This document shows, one piece after another, positions 1 through 7,405 of a stretch of 64,000 nt of DNA; positions within the stretch are counted from its first letter, which is position 1, and the number at the start of each line of letters is the position of its first letter. The stretch is from Pedobacter cryoconitis. Its GTDB lineage: Bacteria; Bacteroidota; Bacteroidia; Sphingobacteriales; Sphingobacteriaceae. A program made the translations under genes and the position numbers. Below the pieces are notes generated by a model. The model was given only the letters and a program-made list of their open reading frames with translations. It did not search any database and had not been told where the DNA came from. The stretch covers positions 1 through 64,000 of the forward strand of contig NZ_QLLR01000031.1 in NCBI RefSeq assembly GCF_003259615.1, in the 5' to 3' direction.

Positions 1-1
1 A

Positions 2-337
2 GATCTGTTATTTGAGCGTTATCCGGATCTGAAGCAGGCCTATGATTTAAGTATGAACCTTAGCAATATCTTTGAAAAAACTACCGATAAAGTGTATGGT
101 TTGGCCAGGCTGGCCAGATGGCACGAAAAGGTAAGGCAAGCGCGATTTAAAGCTTTTAATACCATTTCAAGAACCATTGAAAATCACTATCAAACGATCT
201 TGAATTATTTCGACAACAGATCTACCAATGCTTCTGCCGAAGCTTTCAATGCCAAACTCAAAGCTTTTAGATCCCAATTCAGGGGGGTGAGAAATATCGA
301 ATTTTTCTTGTACAGACTATCTCAGATTTACGCCTAA
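2..337 (+). CDS. Transposase C-terminal part (ISL3/ISAon1-like), cut by window start
   Basis: The frame is open from the first codon of the window, so this is the 3' part of a longer gene; the first internal ATG is at 53. The end of the protein carries the family-typical stretch FDNRSTNASAEAFNAK followed by FRGVRNIEFFLYRL, seen at the C-terminus of ISL3-type DDE transposases common in Bacteroidota. The acidic residue in NASAE is expected to be the last catalytic Glu of the DDE triad (family knowledge). Whether the element is complete cannot be told from here. It lies beside a run of damaged genes, in keeping with an accessory region. Confidence 0.85.
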   Translation, partial: DLLFERYPDLKQAYDLSMNLSNIFEKTTDKVYGLARLARWHEKVRQARFKAFNTISRTIENHYQTILNYFDNRSTNASAEAFNAKLKAFRSQFRGVRNIEFFLYRLSQIYA

Positions 338-345
338 CTTAATTC

Positions 346-371
346 AGCCCCACAAGTTTTGGTATTGATCC
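346..371. mobile_element. Candidate terminal inverted repeat of the ISL3-like element
   Basis: Nine bases after the transposase stop lies agccccacaagttttggtat and then tgatcc. GGnnC...AACTTGTGGGGCT-like ends are usual for ISL3/ISAon1-type elements, so 371 may be the outer boundary of the IS. The other end is outside the window, so the match between the two repeats cannot be checked here. Confidence 0.4.
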
Positions 372-408
372 AGAATCAGCAACATTTGATTAATGTAAAT
401 CATATCAA

Positions 409-1178
409 ATGAGAAAATTAACTTTTGGGCTGGTCATGCTTGCGCTAACCACCATTTTCAATACTGGTCTTGTGAGGGCACAACAACCTGCCGGTATCAA
501 AAACATAGTCCTGGTGCATGGTGCGTTTGTGGACGGGTCGGGCTGGAAATCAGTTTATGACATCCTGGTTAAAGATGGGTATCATGTAAGTGTTGTCCAG
601 CATCCTTTAACTTCTTTTGATGGAGATGTCTCAGCAGTTAAACGCGTGCTTGCTTTGCAGAATGGCCCTTGTATTTTAGTTGGACATAGTTATGGCGGTG
701 CAATAATTACTGTGGCAGGTAACGACGAGCATGTTCAGGGACTGGTATATATTGCTGCACATGCTCCGGCCGACGGAGAAAATGAAGCGGCAAATGGAAA
801 GTTATATCCTTCAGCTTATAAGTCTCTTAAAAAGGGAGCAGATGGTTTCGATTATATCGATCCTGCAAGTTTTCCCGCCGATTTTGCAGCAGACGTTCCG
901 CTGAAAGAAGCAAAGTTCATTGCAAATTCACAAATGCCTGTAGCAGATTCGGCTTTCATGCAGTGATCAGAAATCCTGCCTGGAAAACCAAGCCAAGCTG
1001 GTATATGATTGCTAAAGCTGACCGGATCATCAATCCTGATCTGGAACGGATGTATGCGAAAAGAGCAAATAGCGAAACGGTAGAAATAGAAGGTGCCAGT
1101 CATTCAGTTTTTATGTCACATCCGCAGGAGGTGGCTAAATTGATTATCATGGCAGCTGAAAAAGCTGGTAAGCCCTGA
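409..1178 (+). pseudogene. Secreted alpha/beta hydrolase, frameshifted
   Basis: Two overlapping frames (409-966 and 963-1178) together make one alpha/beta hydrolase of about 256 residues. The first part has a signal peptide ending near VRAQ, the oxyanion segment VLVHGAF, and the nucleophile elbow GHSYGG with Ser94. The second part has PAWKTKPSWYMIAKAD and the catalytic His in GASHSVF. At 961-965 the reading passes from cag into a stop. Restoring one base (cag-gtg-atc-aga) joins the halves without loss, so a single-nucleotide deletion explains the break. The truncated first product lacks the catalytic His and should be inactive. A sequencing error is the main alternative. Confidence 0.8.
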
Positions 1179-1224
1179 TTAATTAGTGAAGCTCCATGAA
1201 ATTCATGGAGCTTCACTAATTAAT
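1178..1224. terminator. 47-bp perfect palindrome between convergent genes
   Basis: A 23-bp arm (1178-1200) is repeated as an exact inverted copy at 1202-1224 around a single central base. It starts in the stop codon of the hydrolase pseudogene and faces the 3' end of the DHFR-like pseudogene, as expected for a shared terminator. There is no separate T-tract, but both arm ends are AT-rich. Confidence 0.6.
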
Positions 1225-1272
1225 GTACAGATCAGTTGATCCAAACGGTTGAATATTTTGATTTCTGAGCTC

Positions 1273-1845
1273 TTATAGCTTTTCGTAACGTAAACAGGCC
1301 ACCCCGGAAGAAAAAGTAATGTTATTGATAAGTTTAAGTTGAGTGGCCTCTTTTACGGCACTGAATAATGGAATTCCCTGGCCTAAGATAACAGGATTTA
1401 CAAATAGCAAAAATTCATCTATCAAATTTTCCTGTAAAAGTGAATGTACAGCTCCCGGACTTCCGATCATTAGAATATTCGTTCCTCTCTGCTCCTTTAA
1501 TGTTTTAATTTTTTCAGCTGGCTGACTACTGATAATCATGGTGTCAGGAAGCTCCTGCCCTGCCAAAGTCTTTGATAAAATAACTTTGGAAACTTTATTA
1601 TACTATGTGGAATGTTCAATATCATGTTTGGAAGCTCCGGGCTTGCCGGCTGCTGCTGGCCAGTAGTTTTCCATCATCTGATAGGTAACCCGTCCATACA
1701 AAGCAGTATCTGCCAGGTTCGTTTGCTCACCTATGTAATCAAACATCTCTTCATTTATATGAATCCAGTCCATTTCGCCATTTGGCCCTGCTGCAAAGCC
1801 ATCTAGTGTGATATGTATCAATAATACTATTTTTCTCATTGTCAT
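1273..1845 (-). pseudogene. Dihydrofolate reductase / RibD-C family protein with in-frame stop
   Basis: The reading frame is continuous from ATG at 1845 to the stop at 1273 (190 codons), except for one TAG at 1603-1605 that is codon 81. The N-terminal half has KIVLLIHITLDGFAAGPNGE and YGRVTYQMMENYWP. The C-terminal half has NILMIGSPGAVHSLLQ and LIDEFLLFVNPVILGQGIPL, both typical of DHFR-like RibD C-terminal proteins. Relatives carry Trp in the HS-x-WYNK position, so TGG to TAG is the likely change. A restart at codon 94 (1566) could make only the C-terminal half. Family members are NADPH-dependent reductases of mostly unknown substrate. Confidence 0.8.
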
Positions 1846-1888
1846 TTTTTTTAATGGAATAAATTTACAAAGGAAAGCTTATTCCATT

Positions 1889-1929
1889 CGGGTGTATACG
1901 CGCCATTTAAAGGGGGCGATATACACCCG
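1889..1929 (-). terminator. Stem-loop between AraC gene and DHFR-like pseudogene
   Basis: cgggtgtata at 1889-1898 pairs exactly with tatacacccg at 1920-1929, with a further cgcc/ggcg pairing inside. It lies 34 bases past the AraC stop on the minus strand. No clear T-run follows, so it could be a weak terminator or an attenuator. Confidence 0.45.
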
Positions 1930-1962
1930 GATTGTGACAGGTCAACTGGCTGATTTCTGTTA

Positions 1963-2766
1963 TTATAATCTTGAAGGTGCCATTCCGTATTTCTTCTTAA
2001 AAGCGAAAGAGAAATGGGAAAGATCCTCAAACCCGACTTCCAGGTAAACATCTGAAACTGCTTTTCCTTTTTCTTTAATCAAATGATAAGCTTCCTGTAG
2101 TCTTCTTTGCTGTAGCCACCTGCTTGGGGGGATTTGATAAAGTTTCTCAAAGTCTCTTTTAAAGGTAGCCAGGCTTCTTCCGGTTAAATAAGCAAACCGT
2201 TTCATTTCCACATTGAAGTGAAAATTCTTATTCATAAAGACCTCCAGATCTATTTTTCCTGGTTCTGTAAAGTCAAATAAGGTATCAGCCAGTTCCGGAT
2301 TAGTTTGCAGCAGGATCAGTATGGCCTCTCTTAATTTTAAGGACAAGAGTTTTTGATTCTCTGGTTGTTTGAATTGATAAGGAACAAGAGAATCCATATA
2401 ACTTTTATAGATCGGATCTGGTTTTAATTCATGGATCACTTCACTATCATGTTTATGAACCTTATCATAACCATACTCTATACTAAAGTCACGGAGCATC
2501 TGCTGATCAAGACGAATAGATATTGACCTGAATTCCCCGTTCTCTGGTGGTATTTTAGTGAATTTAACCAGGTTGTTCCTTTTACAGAACCGAAAGTCGC
2601 CTTCGTTAAAAACATGCGATTGATAACCATCATCGATATGAAGAGTGCCCGATATTTGATAAGTAAAGATATGTTCAGGTACAAACTGCTCCCCTTCCCT
2701 GCTTTTGGCAAAGTAGCAGGAATAGAGTATCTGGGTCAATTTATTATCTTCTTCTTTCTGGAACAT
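1963..2766 (-). CDS. AraC family transcriptional regulator
   Basis: This 267-residue protein has an N-terminal sensing domain (about 1-160) and a C-terminal AraC/XylS double helix-turn-helix. The latter is recognised by FAYLTGRSLATFKRDFEKLY, PSRWLQQRRLQEAYHLI and VYLEVGFEDLSHFSFAFKKK. Family members are DNA-binding activators or repressors answering to a small ligand. The gene follows the SDR gene on the same strand with a 38-base gap. The two are probably co-transcribed, with the regulator controlling the reductase and perhaps the damaged DHFR-like gene downstream. Confidence 0.9.
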   Translation of the reverse strand: MFQKEEDNKLTQILYSCYFAKSREGEQFVPEHIFTYQISGTLHIDDGYQSHVFNEGDFRFCKRNNLVKFTKIPPENGEFRSISIRLDQQMLRDFSIEYGYDKVHKHDSEVIHELKPDPIYKSYMDSLVPYQFKQPENQKLLSLKLREAILILLQTNPELADTLFDFTEPGKIDLEVFMNKNFHFNVEMKRFAYLTGRSLATFKRDFEKLYQIPPSRWLQQRRLQEAYHLIKEKGKAVSDVYLEVGFEDLSHFSFAFKKKYGMAPSRL

Positions 2767-2804
2767 ATCAAGCTCAAATATATAGGATTAAACAGGCTAT
2801 TCGC

Positions 2805-3704
2805 TTATGCTTTTTTCAACAGTGTTTTTCCTTCTTCAGTTTCCAGAAAATTTACAGCGTCTGCATGGTCTGTTGAAACAGATACTGGTATCCACTCTTC
2901 AAATTCTGCCATTTTCAAAGCTTCAGCATGTTTTACGAGTCCCACGGCTTCGCTGCCCAAAATCAAATGTACAGGTGGCTTCGGATGTTCAACCAATTCA
3001 ATCATTACCTTTGCAGCTTTGTCAGGATCTCCCATGGGCACAAAATTACCTGCTTTAAAAAGTCCGGCAATTTGATCGACAGTAGATTCATAACCCTCTA
3101 CTCCCTGCGCATAACTCATGGAATCACCAGCCCAGTCTGTACGGAATCCTCCTGGCTCAACGCTGGTTACATAAATTCCCAAGTGAGCAACTTCCTGAGC
3201 CAGCGCTTCACTAAACCCACCTAAACCAAATTTAGCAGCCTGATAAATCGTCAGTCCAAAATGACCAACTCTTCCTCCTACAGAACTGATCTGAAGAATC
3301 CTTCCTGAGCGTTGTTTGCGCATATAGGGCAAAATAGCACGGGTAATAGCAATAGGTGCATTTAAATTAGTTTCCAGCTGACTGCGTACTTCCTGGTCGG
3401 TAAATGCTTCAGCAGCTCCGGTAATTCCGAAACCAGCATTGTTTACCAATACGTCAATATGGCCAAAATGCCCGATAGCCGCTTTAACTGCCCGGTTAAT
3501 TTGCTCCTGATCTGTGACATCCAGCTTTACGGTATAAAGCTGATCGGGATATTTTGCCAGAAGATCATTTAATTGTTCTGGGTTACGGGCTGTTGCGACT
3601 ACATTAGCTCCATTTGCGAGCACACTTTCTGTCAGGTTTCTTCCTAATCCTCTAGAACTTCCGGTAATAAACCAAACTTTTGGGGTTGTTGCTGAATTTG
3701 TCAT
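2805..3704 (-). CDS. SDR family NAD(P)-dependent oxidoreductase
   Basis: This is a classical short-chain dehydrogenase of 299 residues. The cofactor loop TGSSRGLG is at 14-21, NNAG at 88-91, active-site Ser at 140/141, and YQAAK at 154-158 gives the catalytic Tyr and Lys. EPGGFRTDW after the active site is usual in the group. Arg40 in TAR after the second strand suggests NADP preference (inference). The extra C-terminal region (about 240-299) is typical of the YusZ-like subset. It is the first gene of a pair with the AraC regulator. The substrate cannot be read from the sequence. Confidence 0.9.
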   Translation of the reverse strand: MTNSATTPKVWFITGSSRGLGRNLTESVLANGANVVATARNPEQLNDLLAKYPDQLYTVKLDVTDQEQINRAVKAAIGHFGHIDVLVNNAGFGITGAAEAFTDQEVRSQLETNLNAPIAITRAILPYMRKQRSGRILQISSVGGRVGHFGLTIYQAAKFGLGGFSEALAQEVAHLGIYVTSVEPGGFRTDWAGDSMSYAQGVEGYESTVDQIAGLFKAGNFVPMGDPDKAAKVMIELVEHPKPPVHLILGSEAVGLVKHAEALKMAEFEEWIPVSVSTDHADAVNFLETEEGKTLLKKA

Positions 3705-3983
3705 TGTCTATGATTTTTTGTTGAGCTAAAGTTCGGAAGTATTCACGTAACGGGTTTTGTTGTAAAGCTCAATTTTCATTTGTTATAAAGCTCAGCCTAA
3801 AAAATGAGCAGGCAACCTGAATTTGTGACTTTAATTTGATTTGTAGTAAGGCAGTGACTGTTATTCACTTACCAGTAAACCGCGCGATTTTTATAAACGG
3901 GCTCTGCTTCTTTTTGTTTAACTTATATCTTAATGATTACAATTAATATATATTCGCATTTCTGATAATTAATTAACAATAAC

Positions 3984-4883
3984 ATGCAATTTGAAAAGAT
4001 AACCATTATAGATAGCTGCGGTCTGACTAAAGAAATCATAGAACAGCTTACTGCTTTATCAAAAAATAAAATCAGCATATATAATGATTATCCTCAGGAT
4101 GATGCTGAAACGCTTGCCCGTATCGGGGATTCAGACTGTGTACTGGTAAGCTGGCAAACAAAAATTACAGCAGAAATCATTGCGCAGACTTCCCATTTAA
4201 AATACATCGGTATGTGCTGCAGTTTGTATGACGAGGCTTCTGCAAATGTCAATATTATAGCCGCCCGCGAAAAGGGTATCCAGGTTAAAGGAGTTAAGGA
4301 TTATGGGGATGAGGGTGCGGTGGAATTTATATTTGCACAACTGATTTTCCTGCTGAAAGGTTTACTTAAGGCCAGATGGAAGGATGAGCCCGTGGAATTG
4401 AAAAATAAAAGTATAGGGATTATTGGTCTTGGAACATTAGGGCTGATGGTCGCACAAACTGCACAACATTTCGGAATGCAGGTATTTTATTTTAGCCGCA
4501 GCAGAAAATATGAGCAGGAAAAGAATGGGATTACTTTTTTACCGCTGCAAGAGTTAATGGAATCTTGTGATATTATTTCAACACACTTACCAAAAAACAC
4601 CATTGTACTTACAGAACGGGAATTTAAGTTAAAGAAACCAAATTCAATTCTTGTCAATACATCTTTAGGTGTACCTTTTGAGAAGCAGGCTTTTCTAAAC
4701 TGGATCGCAGATGCTCAGAATTTTGCCATCTTCGATGCGGATGGTGTGGGAGATTTTGCAGCAGAGTTTGCGGAACGTGATAATATCATTTTATCAGATC
4801 AGTTTGGAGGGTTTACTTTTGAAGCAAAACAAAGGCTCTCAGAGAAGGTTCTTGTGAATATAACCAATTACCTGAATAGCTAA
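3984..4883 (+). CDS. D-2-hydroxyacid dehydrogenase-like protein with altered active site
   Basis: The 299-residue protein has the fold pattern of D-isomer 2-hydroxyacid dehydrogenases: a split catalytic domain around a Rossmann domain with GLGTLG at 148-153. The usual catalytic residues are replaced. The Arg normally in NTxRG is Leu (NTSLG, 226-229 region). The TPHxxG His is Gln (SDQFGG, 271-276). The Glu of the DxFxxEP motif is not seen in FDADGVGDF. NAD binding looks possible, but ordinary hydride transfer to a 2-ketoacid does not. It is followed closely by a small membrane protein on the same strand. Confidence 0.8.
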   Translation: MQFEKITIIDSCGLTKEIIEQLTALSKNKISIYNDYPQDDAETLARIGDSDCVLVSWQTKITAEIIAQTSHLKYIGMCCSLYDEASANVNIIAAREKGIQVKGVKDYGDEGAVEFIFAQLIFLLKGLLKARWKDEPVELKNKSIGIIGLGTLGLMVAQTAQHFGMQVFYFSRSRKYEQEKNGITFLPLQELMESCDIISTHLPKNTIVLTEREFKLKKPNSILVNTSLGVPFEKQAFLNWIADAQNFAIFDADGVGDFAAEFAERDNIILSDQFGGFTFEAKQRLSEKVLVNITNYLNS

Positions 4884-4893
4884 TAACTCTGTG

Positions 4894-5421
4894 ATGCACG
4901 TACTTAAAAGACTTGTATTCTGGACTTCGATAACAGCCATTGTTTGCTGGGTAATTATAGCATTGTTCGGAAAGATTATTCCACTGGAACTGAAGATCGG
5001 AAAAAGCGGAAACTTTCATCAGCTGTTTGTATTCTACGGATTACAAACAGCTGTAATGTTTACTTTAACAGGCACGCTAAAAAAAACAGACAATAAAAAG
5101 TTATTGTCCGGAAAAATAGCTTTAACTGTCGTGACTGCATTCGCTGCTACCTTTCTGGCCTTTATAACGGTTTTTTCAGGCATGTGCAGCTGGAGTACCG
5201 AGCATACTTTATTTGAACAAAAAGATAGTCCGGGTACTCAAATAGTTTTAAGAAGAAAAGGCTGTGGTTCTGATCAAAAGAGCTACCCTGTTTATAAGAC
5301 TTCTAAAGTTGTTTATATCACTTCAGATTTGTTCTGGATAAAAGATATAGATACCAGCCAAATAGATAAAAGTTTGTGGAAACGGGTTTTGATCCCGGTT
5401 AGCGAAAGAGCACCCCGGTAG
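4894..5421 (+). CDS. Small membrane protein, unknown function
   Basis: The protein has about 175 residues and three predicted transmembrane stretches (roughly residues 5-28, 40-60 and 75-98), followed by a soluble tail of about 75 residues with two Cys (CSW and KGCGSD). I chose the ATG at 4894 over the GTG directly before it. The gene begins 10 bases after the dehydrogenase-like gene and is likely co-transcribed. I do not recognise a family; the tail carrying charged and Cys residues probably faces the periplasm. Confidence 0.7.
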   Translation: MHVLKRLVFWTSITAIVCWVIIALFGKIIPLELKIGKSGNFHQLFVFYGLQTAVMFTLTGTLKKTDNKKLLSGKIALTVVTAFAATFLAFITVFSGMCSWSTEHTLFEQKDSPGTQIVLRRKGCGSDQKSYPVYKTSKVVYITSDLFWIKDIDTSQIDKSLWKRVLIPVSERAPR

Positions 5422-5462
5422 ATCAGTTAAAATTCACAGCTATATGACCAGGTTCACTAGTT

Positions 5463-6629
5463 TTAAAGCACAACCACAACAGTTTCAGAAGCAATCACAA
5501 CAGTTTCCGGAACGATATAAACTTCCCTGTTAATATTTTTATTCGTTTGATAGGTTTCTTTTCCCAGTCTCCGCAGCGTTCGGTAATGAGATTGCAAAGC
5601 ACCAGTAAAAGTGATACTTTCTATATAAGGAAGGTTAAATTCTTTAGCAGTTTCTTTAACGATCAGTCCTATTGCAGGGTAATGAATGTGACAGATCTTC
5701 GGAAAAAGGTGGTGTTCTATCTGACGGTTTAACCCTCCGCATAAGAATGCTGCCGTTTTACTCCCTCCGGCAAAATTCGCTGTCGTCCTCATTTGATGTG
5801 CGGCCCAGGCTTCTTCCATATTCCCTTCTTCATTCGGTAAAGGAAAATCTGTTCCCTCTACGACATGTGCCAGTTGAAATACAAGGCCAAGTACTAAACC
5901 CTGAGCAAGTTGCATAGCCAGAAAACCAATTACAAATTGTCCAAAGGTAATTGGCATAACCAGTAAAGGCAATGCGATAAAAAGGAAGTAATAGATCGCT
6001 TTATAGCCGAAAAGTTTGTAATATTCAACCCGTGGATGAACTACAGTATGCTCACCGATTTTATGCTGAAAAAACTTCTTATAATCTTTTCTGAAAACCC
6101 ATGATAACATAGAAAAGCTATACAGTATAAAAGCATAGTAATGCTGATAACGTTGTAATTTATTAACAGTTTCTGTATCAGAAAACCGGATCAGCCCCGG
6201 CGCAACATCAATATCCTCATCATGACCTGCAATATTTGTATAGGTATGGTGCACAATATTATGGCAAATATTCCATACGTAGGGACTGGCACCAATGAGA
6301 TTAAATACGAAACTGAAGATCTTGTTAACAGTGGCATTGCCTGAAAAGGAATTATGGATGGCATCATGACAGATATTAAATCCAACAAATGCTCCGGATA
6401 CGCCCAATAACATTGCTGATAACAATAAGATTGGCAGACTGAGATTAGCGAATAAAATCAACAGGTATAAGACTGTTAAGACTGTTAAAAAGAATGCGGC
6501 TTTAAACCACATGGCTCCATTTGCATGAATAGAAATGTTATTTGCTGTAAAATAAGTATCTACTCTTTTCCGTACCGTACTATAAAATGCAGACTGATTG
6601 GTATTGATAAACTTGACTTTTTTAGTCAT
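5463..6629 (-). CDS. Membrane fatty acid desaturase (acyl-CoA/lipid desaturase)
   Basis: This 388-residue integral membrane di-iron desaturase shows three histidine boxes: HDAIH near 99, HNIVHH near 136, and QIEHHLF near 306. Four or more hydrophobic helices lie between them. The QxxHH third box and the absence of an N-terminal cytochrome b5 domain place it with linoleoyl-CoA/front-end-type desaturases widespread in Bacteroidota. It introduces a double bond in membrane acyl chains using O2 and reduced ferredoxin or cytochrome. The C-terminal 20 residues are Val-rich and low in complexity. A 21-bp repeat array sits upstream of its start and may control it. Confidence 0.93.
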   Translation of the reverse strand: MTKKVKFINTNQSAFYSTVRKRVDTYFTANNISIHANGAMWFKAAFFLTVLTVLYLLILFANLSLPILLLSAMLLGVSGAFVGFNICHDAIHNSFSGNATVNKIFSFVFNLIGASPYVWNICHNIVHHTYTNIAGHDEDIDVAPGLIRFSDTETVNKLQRYQHYYAFILYSFSMLSWVFRKDYKKFFQHKIGEHTVVHPRVEYYKLFGYKAIYYFLFIALPLLVMPITFGQFVIGFLAMQLAQGLVLGLVFQLAHVVEGTDFPLPNEEGNMEEAWAAHQMRTTANFAGGSKTAAFLCGGLNRQIEHHLFPKICHIHYPAIGLIVKETAKEFNLPYIESITFTGALQSHYRTLRRLGKETYQTNKNINREVYIVPETVVIASETVVVVL

Positions 6630-6692
6630 CCTGTGTGTTTTCCCCGCTTCGACTTTAAGAGTCTGTTTATGTATTGTTGTAAATTATTATGC

Positions 6693-6777
6693 TACTAGTT
6701 ATCTTTCCTTATGGTACTAGCTATATTCATGGCGCTAATGGCTATATTCATAGTATCACTGGCTATATTTTGCTGTA
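6693..6777. repeat. 21-bp tandem repeats upstream of the desaturase gene
   Basis: The core gctatatt starts at 6720, 6741 and 6762, exactly 21 bp apart. The first two copies extend to gctatattcat. A fourth, weaker copy (tactagttatcttt from 6693) lines up with tactagctatattc from 6715. The block is 64-148 bp upstream of the desaturase ATG on the minus strand. Two-turn spacing puts every copy on the same face of DNA, as in operator arrays. Confidence 0.75.
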
Positions 6778-6897
6778 AATATAGCGCATGCCTAAACCTT
6801 GCCTTGTTAAGGCATCTTTATCTTTCAGTACAAAAATCTTGTTGTTTTATAGCCGGCCCTGCAGATTCTCTTGCACAAGACTATAACGATAAAGTTA

Positions 6898-7278
6898 CTA
6901 TACAAGTATATCTTCCTTAATTTTCTCGCGATGATCCAATCCCCATTGGACTAATATATCAGTAACGGGAATGAGACTTTTACCATATTCAGTCACTGCA
7001 TAATCAATTGTAACCGGCCTGGTATCCTGAATGGTCCTGGTAACCATTAAATTAAGTTCAAGGTCTTTTAATTCTTTTGATAACATTTTTGCAGAAATCC
7101 CATTGATCTCCCGCTGAATCTTCTTGAAATGATTATTTTCTGAAGTCCTGTTTGTCAGGTACCGCATAATTAATAACTTCCATTTCCCTCCTAATATCTC
7201 TATACTATCACGCATGGCTGTGAGTTCTTCCTGACAACTTGCTTCACGTACATTTCCTTTATTTTTTACGGTGCCCAT
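6898..7278 (-). CDS. HxlR family transcriptional regulator
   Basis: This 126-residue winged-helix protein has the HxlR hallmarks: Cys15 near the N-terminus, the ILGGKWKLLIMRYL helix, GISAKMLSKELKDLE as recognition helix, and DTRPVTIDYAVTEYGKSL in the wing. Family members sense electrophiles or redox change, often through the N-terminal Cys. It is divergent from the quinone-oxidoreductase-like gene at 7406, with 127 bp between them that contain palindromic sites. It probably controls that gene and itself. Confidence 0.9.
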   Translation of the reverse strand: MGTVKNKGNVREASCQEELTAMRDSIEILGGKWKLLIMRYLTNRTSENNHFKKIQREINGISAKMLSKELKDLELNLMVTRTIQDTRPVTIDYAVTEYGKSLIPVTDILVQWGLDHREKIKEDILV

Positions 7279-7283
7279 TTCCT

Positions 7284-7312
7284 ACTGGTTTAATTGAGGT
7301 AACCAGTTACCT
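7284..7312. promoter_or_regulatory. Candidate HxlR operator
   Basis: Two overlapping inverted repeats lie in the divergent promoter region. One is actggtt (7284-7290) with aaccagt (7301-7307), spacer 10. The other is aggtaac (7297-7303) with gttacct (7306-7312), spacer 2. Their position between the divergent regulator and oxidoreductase genes fits an autoregulated operator. Confidence 0.55.
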
Positions 7313-7405
7313 GTAGTTAACTAATAGCAAATATAAACTATTGACCAATTAAATTAGCCTTCGTGTTTGAACAAGTTCATCACTGATCATTTAAATTCAA
7401 ATTAT

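Noticed and set aside
2614..3224. Plus-strand frames opposite the SDR and AraC genes.
   Set aside because: They lie antisense to well-supported genes and have no recognisable motif.
1963..3704. The AraC/SDR pair as part of a biosynthetic gene cluster.
   Set aside because: The neighbouring genes are unrelated single units and no assembly-line or tailoring enzymes are present.
6693..6777. The repeat array as a CRISPR.
   Set aside because: The repeats are in direct tandem with 21-bp period and there are no unique spacers or cas genes.
6711..6920. A 69-residue plus-strand frame starting MVLAIFMALMAIF.
   Set aside because: Its apparent hydrophobic repeats are a translation of the 21-bp DNA repeats, it overlaps the end of the HxlR gene, and its composition is not protein-like beyond the repeats.
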